DNA from: Bradyrhizobium erythrophlei
GTDB lineage: Bacteria > Pseudomonadota > Alphaproteobacteria > Rhizobiales > Xanthobacteraceae
Direction: 5' to 3'
Assembly: GCF_900129505.1 (NCBI RefSeq)
Contig: NZ_LT670818.1
Location: 7,969,001 to 8,033,000 of the forward strand
Length of the DNA: 64,000 nucleotides
In this document: positions 39,996 through 48,399 of the stretch, in pieces
How positions within the stretch are numbered: the stretch's first letter is position 1
Layout of the letters: every line of letters begins with the position of its first letter
Made by a program: the position numbers and the translations under genes
The notes under the pieces: model-generated
Databases searched by the model: none
Told to the model about the DNA's origin: nothing
What the model saw: the letters and a program-made list of their open reading frames with translations, nothing else

Positions 39996-40820
39996 TTACT
40001 GCTTGGCGGCAAAGAACTCGGCCAGAGCTCTCGCAACGGCTTTGGGATCGTTTTCCATCGGAATGTGGCCTGCCGACTTGATCCGCACGAGCCTCGTTTC
40101 CGGAATCTCGCGTGCGTAGCGTTCGGCATAATCGACGGTCTGGAATTCGTCGTCCTCGCCCCAGACCAGGAGCTTCGGGGTCCTGGATTGGAGCAGGGCC
40201 GGCAGCATCTCCTGAGTATAGCGGTTGTCCGCCGCGCCCGCGAGCGCCAGCCAGGATCGAGCGACCCTGGGGTCGGTCCACGGATCGAGATATTCCGCGA
40301 TCTCGGCTTCGCTTGCCGGACGCCCGAGCGCCTTCACGACGGACACGCGACGCGCGGCGAGAACATCGTCCCTCGTCGTCGCGGCGGCCACAGCCGGATC
40401 CCGGAAGCGGGCGACGCCAGGTACGGGCCACGAATCGTACATGATGCCGTTCACCACGGCCAGGCGCCGCACCTCCACCTCCTTTGCGAGCATCAGATGC
40501 TGCGCCACGCCTCCCCCGATGTCGTGGCCGGCGACCATGACCGGTCCCTTGTGCCCGAGCGCTTCGAGGAAGCCCACCAGCCAGGCGGAGAGACGAGGGA
40601 CTGAAGCCTCGCTCACGGTGAGTTCACCTCCGGAGCGGCCGAAGCCGGGGAAATCGACCGCCACCGGGCGAAGGCCCGCCGCGGCGATACCGTCGAGGAC
40701 GGGTTGCCAGACGCGGCTCCAATAGGTGCCATGAAGCAGCAACACCAAGGGACCATCCTTCCCCGCAGTCAGATAGCTGATCGGAACCCCGCTGACATTG
40801 ACGGTCTGGCGCTTCGTCAT
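39996..40820 (-). CDS. Alpha/beta hydrolase
   Basis: A 274-residue hydrolase. The oxyanion region is LLLHGTYWSRVW; the nucleophile elbow is AGHDIGGG with aspartate D100 rather than serine, as in epoxide hydrolases and dehalogenases; the late acid is in VWGEDDEFQ and the histidine in SAGHIPMENDP. It overlaps the upstream cupin gene by 4 bases. The aspartate nucleophile suggests epoxide or halide chemistry rather than ester cleavage. Confidence 0.88.
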   Translation of the reverse strand: MTKRQTVNVSGVPISYLTAGKDGPLVLLLHGTYWSRVWQPVLDGIAAAGLRPVAVDFPGFGRSGGELTVSEASVPRLSAWLVGFLEALGHKGPVMVAGHDIGGGVAQHLMLAKEVEVRRLAVVNGIMYDSWPVPGVARFRDPAVAAATTRDDVLAARRVSVVKALGRPASEAEIAEYLDPWTDPRVARSWLALAGAADNRYTQEMLPALLQSRTPKLLVWGEDDEFQTVDYAERYAREIPETRLVRIKSAGHIPMENDPKAVARALAEFFAAKQ

Positions 40821-41383
40821 CGGACGATCCTCTTCACATGGTCCTTGCCGAGCCCGACGGCTTCGTAGTGCCTGGTCGCGTGCTCGAGCTTGGTGAAAAC
40901 ATCCTCGTATCCGAGCGCCTCGCCGTAGGGATCGACGTAGGTGTACCCGCCGGTCACGTGAAAAAGCGTGGCCATTTCCTTTACGTCGTCCGGAACGACC
41001 AGCGTGTGCGTCTCGCCGGGCGGCTCAAACGCGTAGTCGCCCGGGGACGCGGCCCAGTCATGCTCGAGGTAGCGCCATCTTCCGCGGAGCGTGAAGGCGT
41101 GCACCGGTCCGGAATGGCGGTGGCGCGACAACACGCCCGAGGACCGAACCCTAAGAATGTTGATATAGTATCCCTGAGTCACGTTCAGGACGAGAGGCCT
41201 GAACGCAACTGTCGGCGACTGCGGGACCCATTCGTGTTCGTCCCCGTCAAGCTCCAGCGCGGAGCCGACGAATACATCCGGCACCATGCCTGCGGGCTGG
41301 GGTTTCTGATATGCGATCTTGCTCTGATCGATGGAACGGCGCTCGGGCGCCTGCTGTTGCTCCGATAAAGACGTGGTCATCAT
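40817..41383 (-). CDS. Cupin, 2,4'-dihydroxyacetophenone dioxygenase-like
   Basis: A 188-residue single-cupin protein. The metal site is visible as RHRHSGPVHAFTLRGRW and, in the second motif, EPPGETHTLVVP. The layout resembles the 2,4'-dihydroxyacetophenone dioxygenase family, Fe(II) enzymes that cleave a C-C bond next to a carbonyl. The ATG at 41383 follows GGAGGGTAAA. The physiological substrate is unknown; similar proteins are often annotated from homology alone. Confidence 0.78.
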   Translation of the reverse strand: MMTTSLSEQQQAPERRSIDQSKIAYQKPQPAGMVPDVFVGSALELDGDEHEWVPQSPTVAFRPLVLNVTQGYYINILRVRSSGVLSRHRHSGPVHAFTLRGRWRYLEHDWAASPGDYAFEPPGETHTLVVPDDVKEMATLFHVTGGYTYVDPYGEALGYEDVFTKLEHATRHYEAVGLGKDHVKRIVR

Positions 41384-41435
41384 TTTACCCTCCAACACGC
41401 AAATGGGACGTCGGGAGATTTGCGGCTCTTTGTCG

Positions 41436-42140
41436 TCAGACTGCCGGCGCGCTTGCGGCGGTCTGTCCGAACAGTATCTTCTTCCCTTCCTCGGTGACGG
41501 CGGGACGGCTCGAATACGGCTCGCCTCTGGCGTAGGCCCGCTGCGTCCCGGGGCGCTCGTGCACCGTGTCGAACCAGCGCCGCAGGTTCGGGAAGTCATC
41601 CAGATTCTGCTGCTGGCGCTTCCAGGGAACGATCCACGGATAGGAAGTCATGTCGGCAATGCTGTAGCCGTCGCCGGCGACGAACGTGCGGTTTTCGAGA
41701 TGACGGTCAAGCACGCCGTACAGACGGTTCGTCTCCTTCACGTAGCGGTCGATCGCATAAGGAATCCTGCTCGGCGCGTAGAGCCCGAAGTGGTGGTTCT
41801 GTCCGGCCATCGGTCCCAGCCCGCCAACTTGCCAGAACAGCCATTCCGTCGCGGTCTTGCGGCCGCGGACGTCCGTCGGCAGGAAGCGGCCGGTCTTCTC
41901 GGCGAGGTACAACAGGATGGCACCCGACTCGAACACGCTGATCGGCTCGCCGCCGTCGGACGGTGCCGTATCGATGATCGCGGGCATGCGGTTGTTCGGC
42001 GAGATGGCAAGGAAGTCGCGCTTGAACTGATCGCCGGCGCTGATGTCGACCGGGTGGATCGTGTAGTCCAGTCCCGCTTCTTCCAGGAACATCGTGATCT
42101 TGTGGCCGTTCGGCGTAGGCCAGTAGTAGAGCTCGATCAT
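41436..42140 (-). CDS. Glutathione S-transferase (YfcG/Ure2-like)
   Basis: A 234-residue GST. The thioredoxin-like N-terminal domain starts MIELYYWPTPNGHKITMFLEE and has RMPAIID and VFESGAILLYLAEKTG; the helical domain has FVAGDGYSIADMTSYPWI. The WPTPNGHK stretch is the active-site region of the nu/YfcG class. It lies 52 bases upstream of the cupin gene in the same operon and fits glutathione-dependent handling of a reactive intermediate. Confidence 0.93.
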   Translation of the reverse strand: MIELYYWPTPNGHKITMFLEEAGLDYTIHPVDISAGDQFKRDFLAISPNNRMPAIIDTAPSDGGEPISVFESGAILLYLAEKTGRFLPTDVRGRKTATEWLFWQVGGLGPMAGQNHHFGLYAPSRIPYAIDRYVKETNRLYGVLDRHLENRTFVAGDGYSIADMTSYPWIVPWKRQQQNLDDFPNLRRWFDTVHERPGTQRAYARGEPYSSRPAVTEEGKKILFGQTAASAPAV

Positions 42141-42215
42141 TTCGGTCTCCTCGGCTTGTCCGCCAAGTGCAGGGCTGCCGCCCCTGCCGGGGCAAGGGGC
42201 GGCCTCGATCGCGGA

Positions 42216-42791
42216 TCAGGCGGCGGGCTTCAGCTTGCCCGGCGCGCTCCACTCGGCGCCCTTCATGAAGGCGTCGTTGGGCGTCTGCGCGAGATGGTTA
42301 GTGTAGTTCGAGATGAGCTTGGTCGCCGCGAGGACAAGGACGTCGAGCACCGCGCGATTGTCGTAGCCTGCGGCCTTGAAGGCGGCGACGTCGGCTTCGC
42401 TCACGAAGCCACGCTGGCGGGTGATCTTGGCCGCGAATTGGCGCAGCGCCTCGAGCTTAGGGTCTGCGATCGGTCGGCCCTCGCGTACCGCGGCGATAGC
42501 GCCGTCGTCGACTTTTGCCATGCGCGACAGATTGGTGTGGCCGGCCATGCAATAGGTGCACTCGTTTTCGTAGATAATCGCGAGATAGGCGATGTTGCGT
42601 TCCTGGGGCGTGAAGCCGGTCTTTTCCGCAATTCCCCACAGCGTGCCGTAGGCCTCGAGGGCAGCGGGGCTCTCGGCTAATACGCGGTGAAGGTTGGGCA
42701 CAAAGCCCCACGCCTTTTGAACGCCGTTTAGAATCTCGGCCGAGGCTGGCGGTGCACCAGAGGTGTCGTGAAGCGTGAAGTCGTTGATCAT
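42216..42791 (-). CDS. AhpD-like carboxymuconolactone decarboxylase protein
   Basis: A 191-residue protein of the CMD/AhpD superfamily with the redox motif C78-x2-C81-x3-H85 in ENECTYCMAGHTNL. Such proteins reduce peroxides or partner with peroxiredoxins. It is the first gene of the minus operon and faces the divergent promoter that holds two candidate LysR boxes. The ATG at 42791 fits the family start; longer frames run into the promoter. A paralog with the same motif is at 51474. Confidence 0.88.
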   Translation of the reverse strand: MINDFTLHDTSGAPPASAEILNGVQKAWGFVPNLHRVLAESPAALEAYGTLWGIAEKTGFTPQERNIAYLAIIYENECTYCMAGHTNLSRMAKVDDGAIAAVREGRPIADPKLEALRQFAAKITRQRGFVSEADVAAFKAAGYDNRAVLDVLVLAATKLISNYTNHLAQTPNDAFMKGAEWSAPGKLKPAA

Positions 42792-42870
42792 TTGCGCTAT
42801 CCTTTTGGCAAGCATCGAAGTGACTTCCGCAACTTGCTTCATTCCCCCTCGCATCGGCAGAGATGCCGAA

Positions 42871-42970
42871 GCGATATGAGTCATTCCCCCAAAGAATGGG
42901 TCAGGCAATCGGAAGATGGGTAAGGGTGCCTCCCCCCATTCGCCCCGCCGGTACCATTCCAAGCTGGAAT
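42871..42970. promoter_or_regulatory. Candidate LysR boxes in divergent promoter
   Basis: Two inverted repeats of the form ATTC-N7-GAAT lie here: 42883-42897 and 42956-42970. This fits the T-N11-A rule for LysR regulators. The first is embedded in a longer segment (42871-42899) that closely matches 46854-46882 in front of the lysR gene at 46884: both have GCGATAT, then TCATTCC, then AGAAT at the same spacing. They probably control both divergent operons. Confidence 0.55.
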
Positions 42971-43068
42971 AAGAGCTATGCCTACATCGAAGCTGGTTGG
43001 TATGGATCGCGCGTCATAGGAGCGGGAGCTGCGCACAAAGGCGCAGGGTCACAACGGCAGGAATTGCA

Positions 43069-43896
43069 ATGGTTCTCCTAGTGACGAGCGCCTCAGGCGC
43101 GAACGGAGCCGGTTACGGCAAGCTGCTGTCGTTCAGTGAGGACGGAGAGCCGCTCGGACCGTTCAGCGAAGATGCTCGGATCGTCGATCCACGCGGACTC
43201 GGCGTCGATGGGGCTTTGCTCTTCGTCAACAGCGGGATGAACCGGATTCTGGCGCTCGACGGTAAGGGTCGTGTGGTGCGCGACAGCGGCGCGATAGCCA
43301 GGTTGAACCCGGGCGGCGGCAACTTCGGCCCCGATGGCCGGTACTATGTCGGATTGCGCGCTGCACGGACCGTTATGGCGTTTGCGCCGACGCTCGATGG
43401 GCCGGGCGACCCTGTGCTTCCGTCCGCTGTGGTCCCGTTTCCGCGCGGGTTTGCATTCGACCAGGACGACGCTCTCTTTCTCGCGTCCGGCATCGGTCCG
43501 GGCGGCGAAGGCGACAACACCATTTTGGCGTTCGGTCCGGAACGGAGGATCAAGTCGTCCTGGAAGGTCGAGGATCCGGAGCTCAGCCCGCTCGACCTCG
43601 CAATCGCGCCGAACGGAAACGTGGTCGTCGGCAGCGAGCATCCGTTCGGAGCTCCGGATGCGGTGACAACCATCCGCGAATACGATCGGACCGATGGTCG
43701 TCTCGTTCGCGTCCTCGCTCCGGGTCGCGGGATCGGATTCAGGAAGCCGCGCGGCCTACGCTTCGGGCCCGATGGCAAGTTCTACTGCGTGGCTCAAGAC
43801 GAAGTCGTCGTCTTCGATTTCGTGAGCGGCAAATGCCTGGGCGCGGTTGTCAGGCTACCGGGCCTCAACGGCCAGGCTGTGATCTTCTTTGCATAA
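43069..43896 (+). CDS. NHL/SMP-30-like beta-propeller protein
   Basis: A 275-residue protein with repeating propeller blades: VDPRGLGVDGALLFVNSGMNRI, FGPDGRYYVG, PRGFAFDQDDALFLASG, SPLDLAIAPNGNVVVGSE, and KPRGLRFGPDGKFYCVAQDE. The N-terminus (VLLVTSASGANGAG) could be a short export signal or a truncated one. It resembles NHL-repeat or gluconolactonase-type proteins and may be a lactonase or a binding scaffold. It heads the plus-strand arm of the cluster, 11 bases before the dehalogenase-like gene. Confidence 0.75.
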   Translation: MVLLVTSASGANGAGYGKLLSFSEDGEPLGPFSEDARIVDPRGLGVDGALLFVNSGMNRILALDGKGRVVRDSGAIARLNPGGGNFGPDGRYYVGLRAARTVMAFAPTLDGPGDPVLPSAVVPFPRGFAFDQDDALFLASGIGPGGEGDNTILAFGPERRIKSSWKVEDPELSPLDLAIAPNGNVVVGSEHPFGAPDAVTTIREYDRTDGRLVRVLAPGRGIGFRKPRGLRFGPDGKFYCVAQDEVVVFDFVSGKCLGAVVRLPGLNGQAVIFFA

Positions 43897-43907
43897 GGAG
43901 AAAAGGA

Positions 43908-44831
43908 ATGGATGCATCGGGAGGAGCGCAGAGGTTCGCGCATGAGCAATGGCCATACGAGCCGAAATTCAAGCGCGTCAACGGCTGGCGCATGCACTAC
44001 ATCGACGAGGGCGCCGGCGACCCGGTAGTTCTCCTTCACGGCAATCCGGCATGGGGCTTTCTGTACCGGAAGTTCGTGAAGCCGCTGACCGCGGCGGGCA
44101 GGCGCGTGATCGTTCCGGACATGATCGGTTTCGGCCTGTCCGAGAAGCCCGTCCGCGAACAAGCCCACACTCTCGACGGCCACATCGCGAACCTGACCAG
44201 CCTGCTGCAACAGCTCGACATACGCGGCGCGACCATGGTCTGTCACGACTGGGGCGGGCCTACGGGTCTCGGGTTTGCGCTGTCCAATCCGGACCGCGTC
44301 CGCACTTTGGTTATCATGAGCACCTGGGCATGGCCGCTGCCTCCCGCCGAATTCCACAAGCGGATCTTCCCGTGGCGCATGATGCATGCGCCTGTCGTCG
44401 GTCCGTATCTTCTCGGGCGCCACAACGCGCTTGCTGGTCGCGGGATGTATCTTTCGGTGGTCGACCGGAAGAAGTTCAGGGCGGAGGCCCAGAGCGTCTA
44501 CGAAGGCATCCTGCCGGATCTGGGATCGCGTCTCCTCACATGGACCTGGCCGCGTTGGATTCCGCTCGACAACAGCGCGCGCGGCTTCGCGCGTTTCGAA
44601 TGGCTCGAGCGCGAACTGAGGAAGTCGAAATTCCCGACGCTTCTGGTCTGGGGCAGAGAGGACGAGGTGTTCGACCACAAGACGTTCGCGACCCGCTTCA
44701 AAGAGTTGCTGCCGCACGCCGAGGGACCCGAACTCGTCACCGGACGGCACTTCCTGCAGGAGGACTCCGGTGCCGAGATTGCCGAGAAGATCAACCGTTT
44801 CCTGGACCGCATCGACGGGAGGCAGTCATGA
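43908..44831 (+). CDS. Haloalkane dehalogenase-like alpha/beta hydrolase
   Basis: A 307-residue hydrolase with several haloalkane-dehalogenase hallmarks: LLHGNPAW (44-49 region; N46 is the halide-stabilising position), the nucleophile D114 in CHDWGG with the adjacent tryptophan, an acidic residue in WGREDEVFD, and the histidine in GRHFLQEDSG, a motif shared with DhaA and LinB types. AAGGAGAAAAGGA precedes the ATG. A dehalogenase or a related epoxide hydrolase is likely; substrate unknown. It overlaps the next gene by 4 bases. Confidence 0.82.
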   Translation: MDASGGAQRFAHEQWPYEPKFKRVNGWRMHYIDEGAGDPVVLLHGNPAWGFLYRKFVKPLTAAGRRVIVPDMIGFGLSEKPVREQAHTLDGHIANLTSLLQQLDIRGATMVCHDWGGPTGLGFALSNPDRVRTLVIMSTWAWPLPPAEFHKRIFPWRMMHAPVVGPYLLGRHNALAGRGMYLSVVDRKKFRAEAQSVYEGILPDLGSRLLTWTWPRWIPLDNSARGFARFEWLERELRKSKFPTLLVWGREDEVFDHKTFATRFKELLPHAEGPELVTGRHFLQEDSGAEIAEKINRFLDRIDGRQS

Positions 44832-45229
44832 CGCAGATTGAAGTAGTGGAGGCGCCCGGCCTCGACGGAAAAAGAAGGGCGCTGGTGCTGACGGAGGACC
44901 GCGTCGGACATTACCCGGAATTCCGAGAGTTCTTCGTCCGGCGCTTTGCCCTCGATTCGAACGGCCTGGCGCGGCCGGGGTATGTGCGGGCTCCCTCAGG
45001 AATGGTCTATGCGCTCGTCTTCATTGGAAGGAGCGGAGAGCCCTTTCCCGATGGGATCGAAATCTACGCGACGCCGGATGCGCTGGAGCCGTTGAACGAA
45101 GCGGACGTCGACAGCGATCTCTGGGCCTTGCTGAGGTGGATGATCGAGGGCGTCGGCGGCGAATGGCGGGTCGAGGACCTGGACGCGACGGGAAGGCTGT
45201 ATCAGCTGAACGCCGCCGGGACGGGATAG
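44828..45229 (+). CDS. Hypothetical protein, translationally coupled
   Basis: A 133-residue soluble protein starting MTQIEVVEAPGLDGKRRALVL. Its ATG overlaps the dehalogenase-like stop (ATGA), so it is made together with it. It contains YALVFIGRSGEPFPDGIEIYA and an acidic C-terminal half. I recognise no family; it may be an accessory of the hydrolase. Confidence 0.7.
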   Translation: MTQIEVVEAPGLDGKRRALVLTEDRVGHYPEFREFFVRRFALDSNGLARPGYVRAPSGMVYALVFIGRSGEPFPDGIEIYATPDALEPLNEADVDSDLWALLRWMIEGVGGEWRVEDLDATGRLYQLNAAGTG

Positions 45230-45238
45230 CGGAGCAGC

Positions 45239-45279
45239 GGCGCTCGCACCCTCGTCAAATTCATTCGGCTGCGAGCGCC
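45239..45279. terminator. Inverted repeat between convergent genes
   Basis: GGCGCTCGCA (45239-45248) and TGCGAGCGCC (45270-45279) pair perfectly over a 21-base loop. It lies between a plus-strand stop (45229) and a minus-strand stop (45261), where a bidirectional terminator is expected; it lacks a clear U run. Confidence 0.45.
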
Positions 45280-46484
45280 CTATACTCCGCGGCTTCGTGG
45301 AGGATGACCCCCGAGAGCGGATCGAACTGACCGACCCAGGGCTCGCGCTCGAGCACCGCCTTGGTGTGGGCGTAACCCGCGTCCCAGCGCTGCCTGATGC
45401 CGGCGGGACTGAAATCGACGTCCTTTGTGTGATCTTCGTGCGACAGCTGCGGTGCCAGTAACTGCACCACGTGCATCCGGGTCTGGCAGCCGTAGCTCAT
45501 CAATTCCCTCACTTCGGGCCTGTCGCGTTCGGACTCCGGCAATCGTGCCGCGAGCTCGTTGATGACGTGGCGCAAGCGGTGCGCCTGCTGGTGGCGCGTG
45601 ATCTGGCTGACGATCCGGCTGGAATACTGCACGTCCTTGTGGCGGTTGAGGACCTCCGCCATGGTGGTGGGCTCGGCCCCAACGGGATTCCACAGGTGGA
45701 CGGTGAAGATGAGGGAGTCCCTGCGCGGATTATCGTCGAGCACCACTTCGGTCGGCGTGTTGGAGAGAATGCCGCCGTCCCAGTAGAGCTCGCCGTTGAC
45801 GCGCGCGGCCGGAAATGCCGGCGGAAGCGCGCCGGAGGCCATGATATGCTTCACGTCCAGCTCGCAGCGGCGGCTGTCGAAATACGTCATCTGGCTGGTG
45901 CGCACGTGCGCCGCCCCGACCGTGAGGCGCGGGCTTCCTCTGTTGATCAGCTTGAAGTCGACGAGCTCGGAGAGAGTGGCCTCAAGGGGCGCTGTCGAGT
46001 AGTAGCCGGCGTGGTCTGCGCCTAGCGGGAATCCGTCGCCTGCGTGGGCCAGCGGGTTTGGTGTGAAGAAGCCGGGGATGCCGTGCGTCAGGGTCCTCCA
46101 GAAGGACCATTTGTCTCCGAACCCCGGCAGGACGCCGCGGAAGTCGCACTGAGGGGCGCGCTGCACCCTGCTCCAGAATTCATTCAGTCGCGGTAGCCGG
46201 TCCTGCGGCGCGTTTCCAGCAATGAGGCTGGCGTTGATCGCTCCGATCGACGTGCCGACGATCCAGTCCGGCTCGACACCGGCTTCCTGCAATGCCTGAT
46301 AGACACCCACTTGATAGGACCCGAGGGCGCCGCCCGCCTGCAGCACGAGTACGACCTGGCCCGGGAGGCTGCCCGGTCCCGTGTGCGGCTCTGCGAGACA
46401 GCCGCCGTCTGACGTTCGATCGGTCGCTCCATGCGAGACCTCCTCCTTCCGTTTGCCGGAATGCGCCTGCCGCGCCTGATTCAA
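45261..46484 (-). CDS. Patatin-like phospholipase (DUF3734-type)
   Basis: A 407-residue lipase-like protein: oxyanion LQAGGALGSYQVG, nucleophile in VGTSIGAINASLIAG, and the catalytic-aspartate motif WDGGILSNTP, followed by a long C-terminal part of the DUF3734 type (SRIVSQITRHQQAHRL). The serine-aspartate dyad would cleave acyl esters or lipids. The apparent start is TTG at 46484; a better start may be hidden, as the region upstream of LPGQVVLVLQAGG is poorly conserved. It lies downstream of the small gene at 46540. Confidence 0.87.
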   Translation of the reverse strand: MNQARQAHSGKRKEEVSHGATDRTSDGGCLAEPHTGPGSLPGQVVLVLQAGGALGSYQVGVYQALQEAGVEPDWIVGTSIGAINASLIAGNAPQDRLPRLNEFWSRVQRAPQCDFRGVLPGFGDKWSFWRTLTHGIPGFFTPNPLAHAGDGFPLGADHAGYYSTAPLEATLSELVDFKLINRGSPRLTVGAAHVRTSQMTYFDSRRCELDVKHIMASGALPPAFPAARVNGELYWDGGILSNTPTEVVLDDNPRRDSLIFTVHLWNPVGAEPTTMAEVLNRHKDVQYSSRIVSQITRHQQAHRLRHVINELAARLPESERDRPEVRELMSYGCQTRMHVVQLLAPQLSHEDHTKDVDFSPAGIRQRWDAGYAHTKAVLEREPWVGQFDPLSGVILHEAAEYRALAAE

Positions 46485-46539
46485 TGTCCTGGCGAGGCCC
46501 TGTCAATCGCGGCAGGCGCCGTAGGCGGCCCGCGACCAC

Positions 46540-46773
46540 TTATCCCCGGCCATGGAACATGCAGCGAAGCAGCATCTCCAGATGCGGCGTGGCGATGATG
46601 GCGAGGCTCGCCACGGCGCTGCCCGTCATCGCGTAGGCGAACAGGGCGTCCCTGACCGTCTCGCTTAGGGTCTGAACGGTTTCCAGGGCAACCGCTCTTG
46701 CGCGAGTCGTGGAACTCAAGCCTGCACCGGCGCTCCGGACCGGCATCGCGATCGGATGATCATGGGTGCTCAT
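46540..46773 (-). CDS. Small hypothetical protein
   Basis: A 77-residue protein with a strong ribosome site (AAAGGAGAGAAGCA) before the ATG at 46773. It has a histidine-containing N-terminus (STHDHPIAMPV) and one hydrophobic stretch (LFAYAMTGSAVASLAIIA) that could span the membrane. No family recognised. It is divergent from the LysR gene and upstream of patatin, so it is a likely LysR target. Confidence 0.6.
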   Translation of the reverse strand: MSTHDHPIAMPVRSAGAGLSSTTRARAVALETVQTLSETVRDALFAYAMTGSAVASLAIIATPHLEMLLRCMFHGRG

Positions 46774-46853
46774 TGCTTCTCTCCTTTGCCGGGCAACCGC
46801 TCGGATGCGTCGAGAGATGGCCAATTCTCGCGCGGCGTGGCAGATAGGGCGGA

Positions 46854-46882
46854 GCGATATCGCTCATTCCTGCGGAGAATAG
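46854..46882 (+). promoter_or_regulatory. Candidate LysR autoregulatory site
   Basis: The segment contains a perfect 14-base palindrome GAGCGATATCGCTC (46852-46865) and ATTC-N7-GAAT at 46866-46880, just before the lysR ATG at 46884. It matches 42871-42899 at 21 of 29 positions. LysR regulators commonly bind their own divergent promoter. Confidence 0.55.
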
Positions 46883-46883
46883 G

Positions 46884-47765
46884 ATGGATCGTCTGGCTTC
46901 AATGGAGACGTTCGTGCGGGTTGTCGAAACGGGGTCTTTCTCCGGAGCGGCCCGGCAGCTTCGGGTCGGGCAACCGGCGGTCTCGAAGTCGGTCGCGCAG
47001 CTCGAGGAGTATCTCGGGGTCAAGCTGCTGACACGCTCGACGCGCGGGCTCACCCCGACGGAAGCCGGGCTCGGTTATCTCGAGCGCGCCAAGCGGGCCC
47101 TCGAGGAGGCAGCCGAGGCCGAGCTCGCCGCGCGGGGAGCCGGGGCCGGGCTCAAGGGGCGATTGCGGATCTGCGCTGCCGTCACCTTCGCCCGGATCCA
47201 TCTCATTCCGATGTTGCCGAAATTCCTGGCGCAGAATCCGGACCTGGACCTGGAGGTCGTTCTGGACGACCGTCAGATCGACCTTGTCCAGGAGGGCATC
47301 GATGTGGCTCTCCGGATGGGAAAGATGATGGACTCGACGCTTACCGCCCGACGTATCGCAAGATGCAAGCGCCTCGTCTTGGGCACGCCAGCCTACTTCG
47401 ATCGCGCGGGCACGCCGTCGACGCCAAGCGAATTGAGCAAGCATCAGGCCGTCGTCTATCTCCAGGGAGAGGGCAGCGTCTGGTCGTTCAGGCGCGAGAC
47501 ATCCGAATTGGCCGTCACCGTCCAAAGCAGATTGCGGGTGACCGCTGCGGAAGGCGTAAGAGCTGCGGTGCTCGCCGATGTAGGCCTTACCATCGCGTCG
47601 GAGTGGATGTTCAGCCCTGAACTGCGATCGGGCGCCGTGCGTGCGGTCCTGTCGGAATGGAGCCTCCCGGCCCTCGACCTGTGGGCCGTGCTTCCGACCG
47701 GGCGCGCCGCGACGGCCAAGGCACGGGCGTTCGTGGATTTCTTCGAACGTACGTTCAACGCATAG
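46884..47765 (+). CDS. LysR family transcriptional regulator
   Basis: A 293-residue regulator: N-terminal winged HTH (ETGSFSGAARQLRVGQPAVSKSVAQLEEYLG) of the CrgA-like subgroup, linker helix, then an effector domain beginning RLRICAAVTFARIHLIPMLPKFL. The shared ATTC-N7-GAAT boxes point to control of the divergent cluster at 39-45 kb as well as its own promoter and the 77-residue gene. The effector is unknown. Confidence 0.92.
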   Translation: MDRLASMETFVRVVETGSFSGAARQLRVGQPAVSKSVAQLEEYLGVKLLTRSTRGLTPTEAGLGYLERAKRALEEAAEAELAARGAGAGLKGRLRICAAVTFARIHLIPMLPKFLAQNPDLDLEVVLDDRQIDLVQEGIDVALRMGKMMDSTLTARRIARCKRLVLGTPAYFDRAGTPSTPSELSKHQAVVYLQGEGSVWSFRRETSELAVTVQSRLRVTAAEGVRAAVLADVGLTIASEWMFSPELRSGAVRAVLSEWSLPALDLWAVLPTGRAATAKARAFVDFFERTFNA

Positions 47766-47929
47766 GCGAGAAAGCGGACCGACGTCGCGGCCGTGGGCGC
47801 GTGCGCAGCCGCTGATGAGACGAACGGGCATGTCTTCGATCCCGGGCGGCATTCACCGCTTCGGGTCGATGAGTACGGTGACACGCAACGGAGTTGCTCA
47901 CCCCGAGCCTCCTGCCAAGGAGTGTCGCC

Positions 47930-48247
47930 ATGTCCCTCATCTCGATCCTGAAGCGCTCGATCCGCACGGCCGCCGCAGGTCTCGTCTTTGTCGGCCTGGT
48001 TTCGCCGGCAAATGCGACGTATCAGCACGAGCCTGCTGAGATCTTCCCCGATCTGCCGGCCAGCGCGACTGCAGATCCTGCCTCGGCGGTGCCGACCTCG
48101 CACCTGCCCTGGCTTGCTCCGGTCGGCCATCGGCAACCGCATCGAGCCGACGTCCCCCAATACGAGGCCGTGTCGGCATGGGAGCGCCAGCAACGGCAAT
48201 TCGACCAGGAGCTGGACCGCAAGCTGATGATCTGTCGCGGGTGTTGA
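47930..48247 (+). CDS. Small exported hypothetical protein
   Basis: A 105-residue protein with a signal peptide (RSIRTAAAGLVFVGLVSPANA) and a Pro/Ala-rich mature part containing several histidines and a C-terminal cysteine pair (MICRGC). AAGGAG precedes the ATG at 47930. No family recognised. It lies 152 bases before the peroxiredoxin. Confidence 0.65.
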   Translation: MSLISILKRSIRTAAAGLVFVGLVSPANATYQHEPAEIFPDLPASATADPASAVPTSHLPWLAPVGHRQPHRADVPQYEAVSAWERQQRQFDQELDRKLMICRGC

Positions 48248-48399
48248 CCGGGTGCGCAGCGACCATTCCCGGCGGGAATAATCTCTAGTCCGACGACCCT
48301 GCTACCCGGCGCGGCGGTCTCCTTTAGCTTCCTGCACGTGACTTCAACAAACCGGGCGGCGCCGCCGTCCGCCACGCAAAGGCCCAAAGGAGAACCGTC

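Noticed and set aside
46184..46432. Alternative minus-strand frame with a good ribosome site before patatin
   Set aside because: Its ATG is well placed, but the frame lacks patatin motifs and stops early. It raises some doubt about the true patatin start but is not itself a gene I can support.
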